Shown piece after piece: positions 1 to 5,629 of a stretch of DNA of 6,516 nt (positions are counted from its first letter, which is position 1; each line of letters opens with the position of its first letter). The stretch is from Candidatus Bathyarchaeota archaeon (GTDB lineage: Archaea; Thermoproteota; Bathyarchaeia; 40CM-2-53-6; FEN-987). The position numbers and the translations under genes are program-made. The stretch spans positions 1-6,516 of the forward strand of contig JALHTB010000042.1 in assembly GCA_022865625.1 (NCBI GenBank), given 5' to 3'. A model generated the notes under the pieces. That model worked only from the letters and a program-made list of their open reading frames with translations, had not been told where the DNA came from and did no database searches.

Positions 1-193
1 CCCAAGACGACTCGATTTCGGCTTCTCTTGAGCATTGCCTTGGCATATCGATGGGTGATCCGGCCACGGCATCTATGGCTTTCTTCTGTGGTTATCCGTG
101 CACAAGATATGGCTTTGTTCGTGGGGGACGTGTTGTCTACAACATACACAGGTTTCGTATTTTATGGGTAGAGGATACACGCTGGATTTCTAC
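1..193. other. Left-edge region without a convincing gene
   Basis: This lies downstream of the minus-strand HhH gene. On the minus strand a reading frame stays open from a GTG at 149 to the left edge (about 49 codons, with an internal ATG at 35), and an ATAAAATAC string lies upstream of it at about 156-164. It could be the start of a gene leaving the window. The translation is rich in Arg, Thr and His and shows no recognisable motif. A 62-codon plus-strand frame from 51 has no ribosome binding site and runs antisense into the HhH gene. Neither is called as a gene. Confidence 0.4.
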
Positions 194-928
194 TCAAGAT
201 GACCCAAGGAAGGAATTGACTATGCCGAGCTGCACTTGACGCTTATGCCACTTCCATCTCTTATTCGTTCTCACTCTGTCTAACGCATAGAGCGCGTTGT
301 GGATTTCACTTGGGGTTGTAGCCTTCTCTTTAGCTAATTTCCTGATGATTCTGAGAAACTCTAACAGTTCAGGAATTGTGAACCTGCCACTACTGACGCC
401 CTTTTTCGGAAGATGAAAGCCGAGGAATCCCAAAGCATTCCATGCGTGGCAATCCAGAAGTGCATAGGTTTCGGGCGATGTGAACATGAGTATCGCGGAC
501 GCCAGTACAGGCCCGATGCCGGGTATCCTACATAGGGCATCGATTCTGGCACGTTCGTCCTGAATCATGAAGGCGCCTTCTAGGCGTTCTTCAATGTCTG
601 GCGCGTTCTCGATTCTCGGTATCAGTCGATGCATGCGCTTCCAGCGAATAATATCCTTCAGATCAGACTTGGTCCATGGCATAGTTCCTTGCCTGATCTC
701 TCTCCCGATAGCAGAGAGACGGTTAACGACCTCCATCTCCCTCGCGGCCCGAAGTCTTTCGTACACTGTACGGTACGTCTCGAAATCTCGAAGAAACTCC
801 TGAACGTTTGAAGATGTGGTGGGTGTGTGCGTCGATTCGATATTCTCGACATATCTAGGAATCGAACGCGTGGGAGCGAAACGGGCCTTATGGCGGCGGT
901 GCTCTTCTTCTACGAACCACAAAAACAA
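194..928 (-). CDS. Helix-hairpin-helix protein, HhH-GPD DNA glycosylase-like, without catalytic lysine
   Basis: A 244-residue reading frame from a TTG at 928. Residues 135-139 (IPGIG) form a helix-hairpin-helix hairpin. The spacing from that proline (P136) to D159 in LLDCHAW equals the 23-residue step from the HhH proline to the catalytic Asp of endonuclease III, and the alanine and leucine between also align. The position of the endonuclease III lysine is V141, so a beta-lyase activity is not expected. There is no C-terminal Cys cluster for a [4Fe-4S] centre. The segment WTKSDLKDIIRWK (residues 85-97) resembles an uncharacterised prokaryotic HhH family that I recall only loosely. The function may be monofunctional base excision or simply DNA binding. 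The start is uncertain: the TTG lies 41 nt inside the preceding gene with no clear ribosome binding site, and Met65 (at 736) would give 180 residues. It probably shares a transcript with the repeat protein upstream. Confidence 0.75.
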   Translation of the reverse strand: MFLWFVEEEHRRHKARFAPTRSIPRYVENIESTHTPTTSSNVQEFLRDFETYRTVYERLRAAREMEVVNRLSAIGREIRQGTMPWTKSDLKDIIRWKRMHRLIPRIENAPDIEERLEGAFMIQDERARIDALCRIPGIGPVLASAILMFTSPETYALLDCHAWNALGFLGFHLPKKGVSSGRFTIPELLEFLRIIRKLAKEKATTPSEIHNALYALDRVRTNKRWKWHKRQVQLGIVNSFLGSS

Positions 929-2126
929 TCGCCAGCGCGATCAAGACGACGGCTACTCCGATTAACGGCATCGGAAGCTCAGCAGCAGCCACCTGAATTT
1001 CCACGGGAGTAGTCTCATCTAAGCTGTTGTCTGATTGGATCCAGCCGAGGTGTAAGTCCATCTTGTATGTTTGGGACGTGGCCTTTGAGTCCACATCGAC
1101 TGTCAGGTATGCTGTCTTGGACTCTCCTGGTCCCATTGTTCCAAGAAAGTCCGTGAGCGTTCCTGAGAAGTAGTTGCTAACTCTTAATTGGACCCTTACC
1201 GAGTCTGCAGTTACGCTTCCAACGTTCTTGATGGTTATCTTTATGCTGACGCCGGAATCGCCAGCGTGAAGAGCCTTGGGCTCCACTTGAACGACTTCGA
1301 ACATCACTTTCTCGCTTACGTAGATGGGAACCTGCCCGATCTCAACTTGTCCGCTGGATCCAGCCGAGTCAGTGACTAATCTAAGGCTGTAACTTCCGAA
1401 TTGAGCCGACTCACTTATGTCAAGGTAGAAATCTGCTTCACTAATCTGTCCCGGCTGCATTGTTCCGAGGAAGAAGACGTCTGAGCCTCCTGAGGATGGT
1501 TTGAACGAATCTTCCAACACAAGGCGTACTTGAAGGTCAGCTGTTGATCCTGTGCCAGAGTTCACAAGCCACACTTTCACAGCGATCTGATTGTCGCCGG
1601 GGTATATTTTCGGAGGCGCAGTGGTGACATGTTGAACGTGAACGTCACCTGTCCAAACAGGCACGTCCAGATTGAGCGTCTTCTCCACAGGCAATAGCTC
1701 TCTCGCGGTTTTGTAATCAAGGATAATCGTGAGTCTGTGAACTCCCGCAGTTGCATCTGAAGCAACGCTCAACGCAAACCGCAGAGTGAAGGAGAAGCCT
1801 GCTTGCATATCGCCGGCGCTCTGGTCAACGGTCTTGGCGGAAACCTGGGTTCCGTTGACCTTGTAGACGTAGCTGAACGGAGGCGTCAACACAAGCTTGG
1901 CATTGACTTCTCGGGCTGCTGCGTCTCCTGCATTTGACAAGACAATCGACAATGGAATGTTGGTGTCTCCTGGGTATACTGATGTGCCTCCGACCGGATT
2001 GGTTCCCCAGTACACCGACGTGACGACGACATCTGGTTGAGAAACAGCTTCAACGCTGCTGACAAAAGGTGCGACCATAACAATGATCATTATGATTGAT
2101 ACTACGGATGTCAATCCCGTCAACAT
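888..2126 (-). CDS. Secreted/membrane-anchored protein with three COG1361/CARDB-like beta-sandwich repeats
   Basis: A 412-residue protein. Residues 4-24 are a hydrophobic signal sequence, with possible cleavage after the VEA at 25-27. Three tandem repeats follow (about 33-156, 162-272 and 277-380). Each has a YPGD/HAGD turn (51-54, 175-178, 287-290), then an alternating hydrophobic stretch ending N-x-G, then a G-x-M-x-x-G turn. This is the pattern of COG1361 / CARDB / NEW3 immunoglobulin-like domains. Residues 386-404 form a C-terminal membrane helix capped by RRRR and a short Pro-rich tail, so the bulk should face outside the cell. One N-glycosylation sequon (NGT at 91-93) is visible. I chose the ATG at 2126 over a 38-codon upstream extension because it starts the signal sequence and has GGAG 6 nt upstream. 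The gene is divergent from a PadR/ABC-2 operon, which suggests, but does not prove, that it is an extracytoplasmic partner of that exporter. Confidence 0.85.
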   Translation of the reverse strand: MLTGLTSVVSIIMIIVMVAPFVSSVEAVSQPDVVVTSVYWGTNPVGGTSVYPGDTNIPLSIVLSNAGDAAAREVNAKLVLTPPFSYVYKVNGTQVSAKTVDQSAGDMQAGFSFTLRFALSVASDATAGVHRLTIILDYKTARELLPVEKTLNLDVPVWTGDVHVQHVTTAPPKIYPGDNQIAVKVWLVNSGTGSTADLQVRLVLEDSFKPSSGGSDVFFLGTMQPGQISEADFYLDISESAQFGSYSLRLVTDSAGSSGQVEIGQVPIYVSEKVMFEVVQVEPKALHAGDSGVSIKITIKNVGSVTADSVRVQLRVSNYFSGTLTDFLGTMGPGESKTAYLTVDVDSKATSQTYKMDLHLGWIQSDNSLDETTPVEIQVAAAELPMPLIGVAVVLIALAIVFVVRRRRAPPP

Positions 2127-2132
2127 CGTCTT

Positions 2133-2136
2133 CTCC
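2133..2136 (-). promoter_or_regulatory. Ribosome binding site deciding the start of the repeat protein
   Basis: On the minus strand GGAG lies 6 nt before the ATG at 2126. This supports the internal start over the longer frame, whose first 38 residues (rich in Arg and His) would be encoded across the divergent promoter. Confidence 0.7.
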
Positions 2137-2156
2137 GGACGAGGGAAATATCGGCG

Positions 2157-2200
2157 CGATAACGATACGATAACCCTTATTAACGTATCGATACAGATAC
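2157..2200. promoter_or_regulatory. Divergent promoter/operator with CGATAAC repeats and a GTATCGATAC palindrome
   Basis: The region holds two CGATAAC direct repeats 11 bp apart (2157-2163, 2168-2174), an AT-rich TTATTAA box (2177-2183), a perfect 10-bp palindrome GTATCGATAC (2185-2194) and a further GATAC (2196-2200). TTATTAA lies about 36 nt before the PadR GTG and about 51 nt before the divergent ATG. It could therefore act as an archaeal TATA box in both directions, giving a very short leader for PadR and a leader with a ribosome binding site for the minus-strand gene. PadR proteins commonly autoregulate, so a palindrome next to the TATA box is a plausible operator. The role is inferred from position and symmetry only. 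Confidence 0.55.
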
Positions 2201-2218
2201 AGCGAGGCGAGTGGTGTC

Positions 2219-2614
2219 GTGGAGCGCTTACGAGCGCCATACCAGTTCCTGTTCCTCTTCATGCTGAAGGATGGCCCTGTGTACGGGCTCAAACTTGCGG
2301 GTCGTATTGAGGAAGCATCGAAGGGACATTTCAAAGTGAGCTACGGGACCATCTACCCATTCCTGCGTCGTATGGAGAAAGCGGGAGTGATAAGATCCAC
2401 GAAAGACGACAGCTCGGGAAGAGTATACTACGATCTCACGCCAAAGGGTAGACATGCTCTAAAAGACATCCTGAGTGAACTTGACAAACATCAAGAAGAC
2501 TTCGAAGAAAAAATGCTAGGCCTTCTTGCAATCCATCAGGAAGTCTTCGGACGACGTGGCCTAAACAGACTTCTGAACCGAATCAAATCGCTGAAGGAGG
2601 TTAAGAGATCTTGA
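2219..2614 (+). CDS. PadR-family transcriptional regulator
   Basis: A 131-residue protein with the PadR winged helix-turn-helix (about residues 8-80). LLFLMLKDGPVYG-type helix 1 is represented by FLFLFMLKDGPVYGLKL (10-26). The recognition helix is SYGTIYPFLRRMEKAGVI (41-58), and the wing carries YYDLTPKGRHAL (70-81). A C-terminal amphipathic helix (about 85-130) would provide the dimer interface. PadR proteins act as ligand-responsive dimeric repressors and often control a neighbouring multidrug-type exporter, which fits the ABC-2 genes downstream. The start is GTG at 2219, the only one that preserves the full first helix; Met15 would cut into it. It begins a tightly packed operon, and the next ORF overlaps its stop. 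Confidence 0.92.
   Translation: MERLRAPYQFLFLFMLKDGPVYGLKLAGRIEEASKGHFKVSYGTIYPFLRRMEKAGVIRSTKDDSSGRVYYDLTPKGRHALKDILSELDKHQEDFEEKMLGLLAIHQEVFGRRGLNRLLNRIKSLKEVKRS
2594..2602 (+). promoter_or_regulatory. Strong ribosome binding site inside the 3' end of padR
   Basis: AAGGAGGTT lies 8-10 nt before the TTG at 2611, within the last codons of the PadR gene. It is a near-perfect match to the anti-Shine-Dalgarno sequence and is the main reason to treat the following small ORF as translated. Confidence 0.6.
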
Positions 2615-2862
2615 ATCGAGAGGCATCAAGTCGTCATGCAGAAAACATGGCTCAAAACGCCGTAGCCGAGTCTACCGCGCTTCTCTCCATGGCAAATTGC
2701 CGGCCTGGCGACCCACTCAAGCATGGTCTAGATGCTTCGTACGATCTACAGGCAATGCTTGCGACGGCTGCTCCTATGGCAATCTTCGACGTCCGATCCT
2801 CTAGTTGGTTAGAGCCTATTCTGCTGACGAATTCGTCAAGAGTCTTGGTGTTACGGGGGTGA
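2611..2862 (+). CDS. Small protein of unknown function between PadR and the ABC ATPase
   Basis: An 83-residue ORF. Its TTG start overlaps the PadR stop (TTGA) and is preceded by a strong AAGGAGGTT site. Its TGA lies within the GGTGA ribosome binding site of the ABC ATPase, so it fits exactly between its neighbours and may couple their translation. I do not recognise the product. It has an Ala/Ser-rich N-terminal half with scattered charges, a mildly hydrophobic stretch DLQAMLATAAPMAIF (45-59) too weak for a certain membrane helix, and a hydrophobic C-terminal end (SRVLVLRG). There are no catalytic motifs and a single cysteine (C30). The opposite strand and another plus frame are also open for 60-80 codons here, so coding potential is not decisive. 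It could instead be a leader-type coupling ORF or a decayed gene. Confidence 0.45.
   Translation: MNREASSRHAENMAQNAVAESTALLSMANCRPGDPLKHGLDASYDLQAMLATAAPMAIFDVRSSSWLEPILLTNSSRVLVLRG
2858..2862 (+). promoter_or_regulatory. Ribosome binding site of the ABC ATPase, overlapping the preceding stop
   Basis: GGTGA, the core archaeal Shine-Dalgarno motif, lies 4 nt before the ATG at 2867 and contains the TGA stop of the preceding small ORF. Confidence 0.7.
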
Positions 2863-2866
2863 GCTG

Positions 2867-3652
2867 ATGAAGCCAATCATTACGACTCATGATCTAACCA
2901 AGAAGTTCGGCGATTTCGTAGCGGTCGATCGAATAAACCTGGAGATCATGAAAGGCGAGGTTTTCGGCTTCTTGGGACCGAACGGCGCGGGCAAATCAAC
3001 CACGATAAGAATGGTGACGACACTCACCTCGCCATCGGAAGGGACAGCGGTAGTGGATGGCTTCGATGTTAGAACTCAAGCAGACGAGGTTAGACGAAGA
3101 ATAGGCTTGGTTGCTGAGAAGCTCATTCTCTATCCGAGGCTTACCGCGGTTGAGAACTTGATGTTCTTCGGTGAACTCTATGGCATGAATAGGGCTGAAC
3201 TGATACCGAGGATCGACGAGGTGCTAAGGATGGTTCATCTGGAGAATTTCAAGGACATGCCGACAGGCGGCTATTCAAGTGGCATGCGCCAACGGCTGAA
3301 CATCATACGTGGACTACTCCACAATCCAGACATACTCTTCCTAGACGAACCCACAGCCCTTCTCGACCCACAAAGCGTACGCTTCGTCCGCGACCTCATC
3401 AAAGAGTTGAATGCGAGTGGAAAGACCATCATCCTCACAACCCACATCATGGAGGAGGCTGACGAGCTCTCGAACACAGTTGGCATAATTGACCACGGAA
3501 AAATGGTGGCTGTAGATGAAACCGCCTTCCTGAAGAGCCAACACAAGTGCGACACCCTCGAGGAAGTCTTCCTCGAGCTTACAGGAAGAACGCTCAGAGA
3601 CTCCGCCTCAAGCCGTGTGCCAATGGGAAGAAGACCGATGGGGAGAATCTAG
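2867..3652 (+). CDS. ABC-2 type exporter, ATP-binding subunit
   Basis: A 261-residue nucleotide-binding subunit of a DrrA/CcmA-like exporter. Walker A is GPNGAGKST (37-45), the signature region is YSSGMRQR (136-143), Walker B is ILFLDEP (156-162), the D-loop region is ALLD (164-167) and the switch histidine is H193 in TTHIMEEAD. The C-terminal TLEEVFLELTGR (230-241) is typical of ABC-2 ATPases. The protein should form a cytoplasmic dimer that binds ATP and drives the permease encoded next. Three positions depart from the common consensus. The Q-loop glutamine is replaced by E84 (LVAEKLILYPRLT), the signature reads SSGM rather than SGGQ/SGGM, and the D-loop has LLD for GLD. The catalytic Glu after Walker B (E161) is intact, so it is probably active. 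The substrate cannot be read from the sequence. Confidence 0.95.
   Translation: MKPIITTHDLTKKFGDFVAVDRINLEIMKGEVFGFLGPNGAGKSTTIRMVTTLTSPSEGTAVVDGFDVRTQADEVRRRIGLVAEKLILYPRLTAVENLMFFGELYGMNRAELIPRIDEVLRMVHLENFKDMPTGGYSSGMRQRLNIIRGLLHNPDILFLDEPTALLDPQSVRFVRDLIKELNASGKTIILTTHIMEEADELSNTVGIIDHGKMVAVDETAFLKSQHKCDTLEEVFLELTGRTLRDSASSRVPMGRRPMGRI
3640..3645 (+). promoter_or_regulatory. Ribosome binding site deciding the permease start
   Basis: GGGGAG lies 8 nt before a TTG at 3654, which itself starts one base after the ATPase stop (TAG at 3650-3652). It supports TTG 3654 over a GTG at 3615 that would overlap the ATPase by 38 nt. Confidence 0.6.
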
Positions 3653-3653
3653 T

Positions 3654-4844
3654 TTGAGCCCAAGTCTGTCTCACAGCATTTACATTACCTTTCGCATAGC
3701 GCGCAAGGACCTTCTGGATTTCTGGAAGGCTAAGATGCTCGTTGGAACCTTCATGCTGATGCCAATTCTGATGATGTCAATGTTTGGCTCCATGTTTCCT
3801 TCGACAACTGGCACGAGCAATCCCTACAAGAATGCACCGATGGCCATGGTCGTGGAGGATGATGGATCCCTCGCGATCCAGGTTGCAGACCAGTTCAAAG
3901 ACATATCGGCCTCAACAGGCCTGTTTAAGGTGCGAGATTTCCCGAGTTTCCAGGCCGCTAGAAATGAGATCCTGACCGGCAGCATCAAAGGAGTCGTTCT
4001 AATACCGGAGGGGTTTACCGATGCGTTCAACTCGCATCGCCAAGCAACCGTACTAATCACGGTCGATGATACCAGCGCTCAGATGGCTTCCATCATTTAC
4101 GGGGAAGCAGCCTCAATCGTTGGAGCGATATCGGATAATCTCGGCCGAATGATTGTATCGCAGATGGGTATCTCAAGTGATCCATCATTTATCACACAGC
4201 CGATAAGTGTTCAACGTGAGAATCTAATCGGCAGCACCACAAACACATTTCAATTCTTGGCTCCAGGTTTCATGGGACTAACAGTAGTGATGGGAACGTT
4301 ATCTGGTCTGGCTTCCGCGATTTCTAGGGAGAAAGAGCAAGGTACGATGGACGGCTTAATGGTGGCCCCGATATCGAGGAATACAATAGTCGCAGGAAAG
4401 ATGATAGCTCAAACCGTAAGAGGCATGATCCAGGCATTCATGATCTTGGGACTATCTATGTTACTCTTCGGCGTCAAGATCTATGGTAGCCCCCTCTTGA
4501 TGGTGGGAGTGCTGCTACTCGGGGTTGCCAGTTTTGCAGGCATCGGTTTAATCATGACTTCCTTGGCGCCAGAGCAGGAGACTGCCCAGATGATGATGAT
4601 GCTTCTGCAGTTCCCGATGATGTTCCTGAGCGGGATTCTCTTCCCTATGGATCAGTTGCCAGGTTGGCTGCAATGGATTGGAAAGGCGCTGCCTCTGTAC
4701 TACGCCGCCGATGCCCTCAGGAAAGTCATCGTCCTCAATGCAAGCTTCAATCAGATCTTCATGGATGTCGTTGTGCTCGCACTCTACTCTGTCACAACGC
4801 TGGGCATAGCGATCCCCGTCTTTAGAAGAGCCATGACCAGATGA
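3654..4844 (+). CDS. ABC-2 type exporter, permease subunit
   Basis: A 396-residue integral membrane protein from TTG 3654. The architecture is that of the YhgE/YbhR-like ABC-2 branch. It has one N-terminal helix (about 28-47), a large external domain (about 50-195), then five helices (about 201-222, 252-274, 280-304, 312-331, 367-390). REKEQGTMDGLMVAPIS (225-241) is the usual cytoplasmic coupling motif after helix 2. FLSGILFPMDQLPGWLQW (324-341) with PLYYAADALR (347-356) is the characteristic re-entrant segment before the last helix. It should pair with the ATPase encoded immediately upstream, from which it is separated by one base, to form a dimeric exporter. PadR-linked members often export toxic or lipophilic compounds, but the substrate here is unknown. 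The TGA stop overlaps the start of the next small membrane protein. Confidence 0.93.
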   Translation: MSPSLSHSIYITFRIARKDLLDFWKAKMLVGTFMLMPILMMSMFGSMFPSTTGTSNPYKNAPMAMVVEDDGSLAIQVADQFKDISASTGLFKVRDFPSFQAARNEILTGSIKGVVLIPEGFTDAFNSHRQATVLITVDDTSAQMASIIYGEAASIVGAISDNLGRMIVSQMGISSDPSFITQPISVQRENLIGSTTNTFQFLAPGFMGLTVVMGTLSGLASAISREKEQGTMDGLMVAPISRNTIVAGKMIAQTVRGMIQAFMILGLSMLLFGVKIYGSPLLMVGVLLLGVASFAGIGLIMTSLAPEQETAQMMMMLLQFPMMFLSGILFPMDQLPGWLQWIGKALPLYYAADALRKVIVLNASFNQIFMDVVVLALYSVTTLGIAIPVFRRAMTR

Positions 4845-5089
4845 TCACAACCAGGTTCATCCTGTTTGGTGGGGTCGTTGAGTGCTTCGGAGCCATAGCA
4901 GTACTTCTCCAAACACTAACCTCCACCGTTGCTTCACTTTTCGTTCTGTTAATGCTTTCGATAACTTGGGTTTCCGCGGCGAAGATGAAAAAGAGATTCG
5001 CGGGCGGCTATGAGCGTGATATCATATTGCTGCTCGTATCGCTCGCCTTGACGAGCCACAGGCACCATAAATGTTATCTCAGAATGTAA
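4841..5089 (+). CDS. Small membrane protein co-translated with the permease
   Basis: An 82-residue ORF whose ATG overlaps the permease stop (ATGA), a typical coupling arrangement, so it is probably the last gene of the operon. It has two clear hydrophobic segments (about 5-25 and 28-47), a basic loop AAKMKKRFAGGYERD (46-60) and a third, shorter one (61-71), followed by an abrupt polar tail rich in His, Arg and Lys (72-82). I do not recognise the family. It may be an accessory subunit of the exporter or an independent small membrane protein. The tail looks unlike the rest, so the end could be shortened by a frameshift or by recombination at the start of the following non-coding region; the other two frames also close quickly here. 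Confidence 0.65.
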   Translation: MITTRFILFGGVVECFGAIAVLLQTLTSTVASLFVLLMLSITWVSAAKMKKRFAGGYERDIILLLVSLALTSHRHHKCYLRM

Positions 5090-5228
5090 GGGCGAAGGAA
5101 CCGGTACGCACCCAATCTGAAATTGGAGACGCCCCTCCAGATTTGAACCTCTTGTATGGGGTCGAATATCGCCACCTATGGGGTAACCGGTACTGATAAA
5201 CTGGTGCGCGAATCCCCCTCCCGCATTT

Positions 5229-5247
5229 GTCACTGCTGAGCAGTGAC
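5229..5247. repeat. Perfect 9-bp inverted repeat (GTCACTGCT-G-AGCAGTGAC)
   Basis: Nine bases are perfectly mirrored around a single central G. As RNA it forms an 8-bp stem with a 3-nt loop; as DNA it is a symmetrical site for a dimeric protein. It lies 140 nt after the last gene of the ABC operon. No T-run follows, so it does not resemble a simple archaeal terminator. Confidence 0.85.
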
Positions 5248-5397
5248 ATCTCCCCTTAACAGAATCGAACACGGGCTCTCATTTCCGTGGCGGATCGAGT
5301 GGGAGCTGCATCGGTTTCGTTGCTGGAAATCGTCTCAGAATCCCACGGGACTTTGGATGCAAAAGGGTTCGGACCCATGATGGATTCCACTGAAAAA

Positions 5398-5434
5398 AGG
5401 GGGTGGTGTACACCCTACTCAGAACCCACCCTCT
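5398..5434 (+). repeat. Long-stem hairpin upstream of the first tRNA-like fragment
   Basis: AGGGGGTGG (5398-5406) pairs with CCACCCTCT (5426-5434) with one G-T pair and a 19-nt loop. The competing palindrome GGTGTACACC (5405-5414) lies inside. It ends 3 nt before the degenerate tRNA 3' fragment, in the place of an anticodon arm, but it is longer than a tRNA stem and its loop is too large. Confidence 0.6.
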
Positions 5435-5437
5435 CCA

Positions 5438-5472
5438 GTTGCCCCTCGTGGGTTCAGATCCAACCCTCGGCA
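5438..5472 (+). pseudogene. Degenerate copy of a tRNA 3' end (Leu-like)
   Basis: This aligns without gaps over 35 nt to the tRNA 3' end at 5966-6000, with 27 identities by eye. The T arm would be GTGGG-TTCAGAT-CCAAC, followed by the acceptor strand CCTCGGC and discriminator A. Two defects suggest decay: the almost invariant A58 of the T loop is G, and the third T-stem pair is G-A. No GCCGAGG 5' acceptor strand is found nearby. It is best read as a tRNA pseudogene or an old attachment-site remnant; chance similarity is possible but unlikely given the shared register. Confidence 0.5.
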
Positions 5473-5629
5473 CATTTTGCAGCAGCTTGAGGCATCACCC
5501 AACACGCTGGGCTAGGTTCTATCGTTTGGATTGTAGGTGAGCAAGCAACTATGACAGATCTAGGCCTTCCCCTTGGGAGATATGAGAGCTAATATGACAT
5601 GCGCCGCAACAGAGTCGTAGGTCTTCGAT

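Larger units (their letters stand above)
5090..5437. other. Non-coding region rich in inverted repeats
   Basis: No protein-coding frame here looks real; the longest (GTG at 5287, 67 codons) lacks a ribosome binding site and runs through the tRNA-like element. The region holds AACCGGTAC twice (5099-5107, 5185-5193), TATGGGGT twice (about 5155 and 5178), a hairpin CCAAT/ATTGG (5112-5126), the 19-nt palindrome at 5229-5247 and a 9-bp stem at 5398-5434. Two mutually exclusive pairings also exist, GTGGGA/TCCCAC (5299-5304 with 5341-5346) and CCGTGG/CCACGG (5285-5290 with 5343-5348). A CATAAATG string at about 5066-5073 could be a promoter for a short RNA. The RNase P and SRP RNA core sequences I know are not present. 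Confidence 0.45.

Noticed and set aside
51..239. 62-codon plus-strand ORF at the left edge
   Set aside because: It has no ribosome binding site, no recognisable motif, and overlaps the end of the HhH gene antisense.
2127..2240. 38-codon N-terminal extension of the COG1361-like protein
   Set aside because: It would precede the signal sequence with an Arg/His-rich stretch encoded across the divergent promoter and into padR; the ATG at 2126 has a good GGAG site.
2652..2876. 74-codon minus-strand ORF opposite the small ORF after padR
   Set aside because: It runs antisense within a tight plus-strand operon, with no motif and no ribosome binding site seen.
3615..3653. Longer permease start (GTG 3615)
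   Set aside because: It would overlap the ATPase by 38 nt and add a charged stretch; TTG 3654 has GGGGAG 8 nt upstream and follows the ATPase stop by one base.
5203..5225. Third tRNA 3'-end-like string (GAATCCCCCTCCCGCA)
   Set aside because: The T loop lacks TTC, there is no 5' T-stem strand, and the spacing to the acceptor is one base short; similarity is limited to C-rich sequence.
5130..5290. Minus-strand tRNA-like strings (TTCAAAT near 5140, TTCGATT near 5268)
   Set aside because: Only the loop-like heptamers match; the flanking T stems do not pair.
5287..5490. 67-codon ORF through the first tRNA-like fragment
   Set aside because: It has a GTG start with no ribosome binding site, an unconvincing composition, and runs through hairpins and the tRNA-like element.
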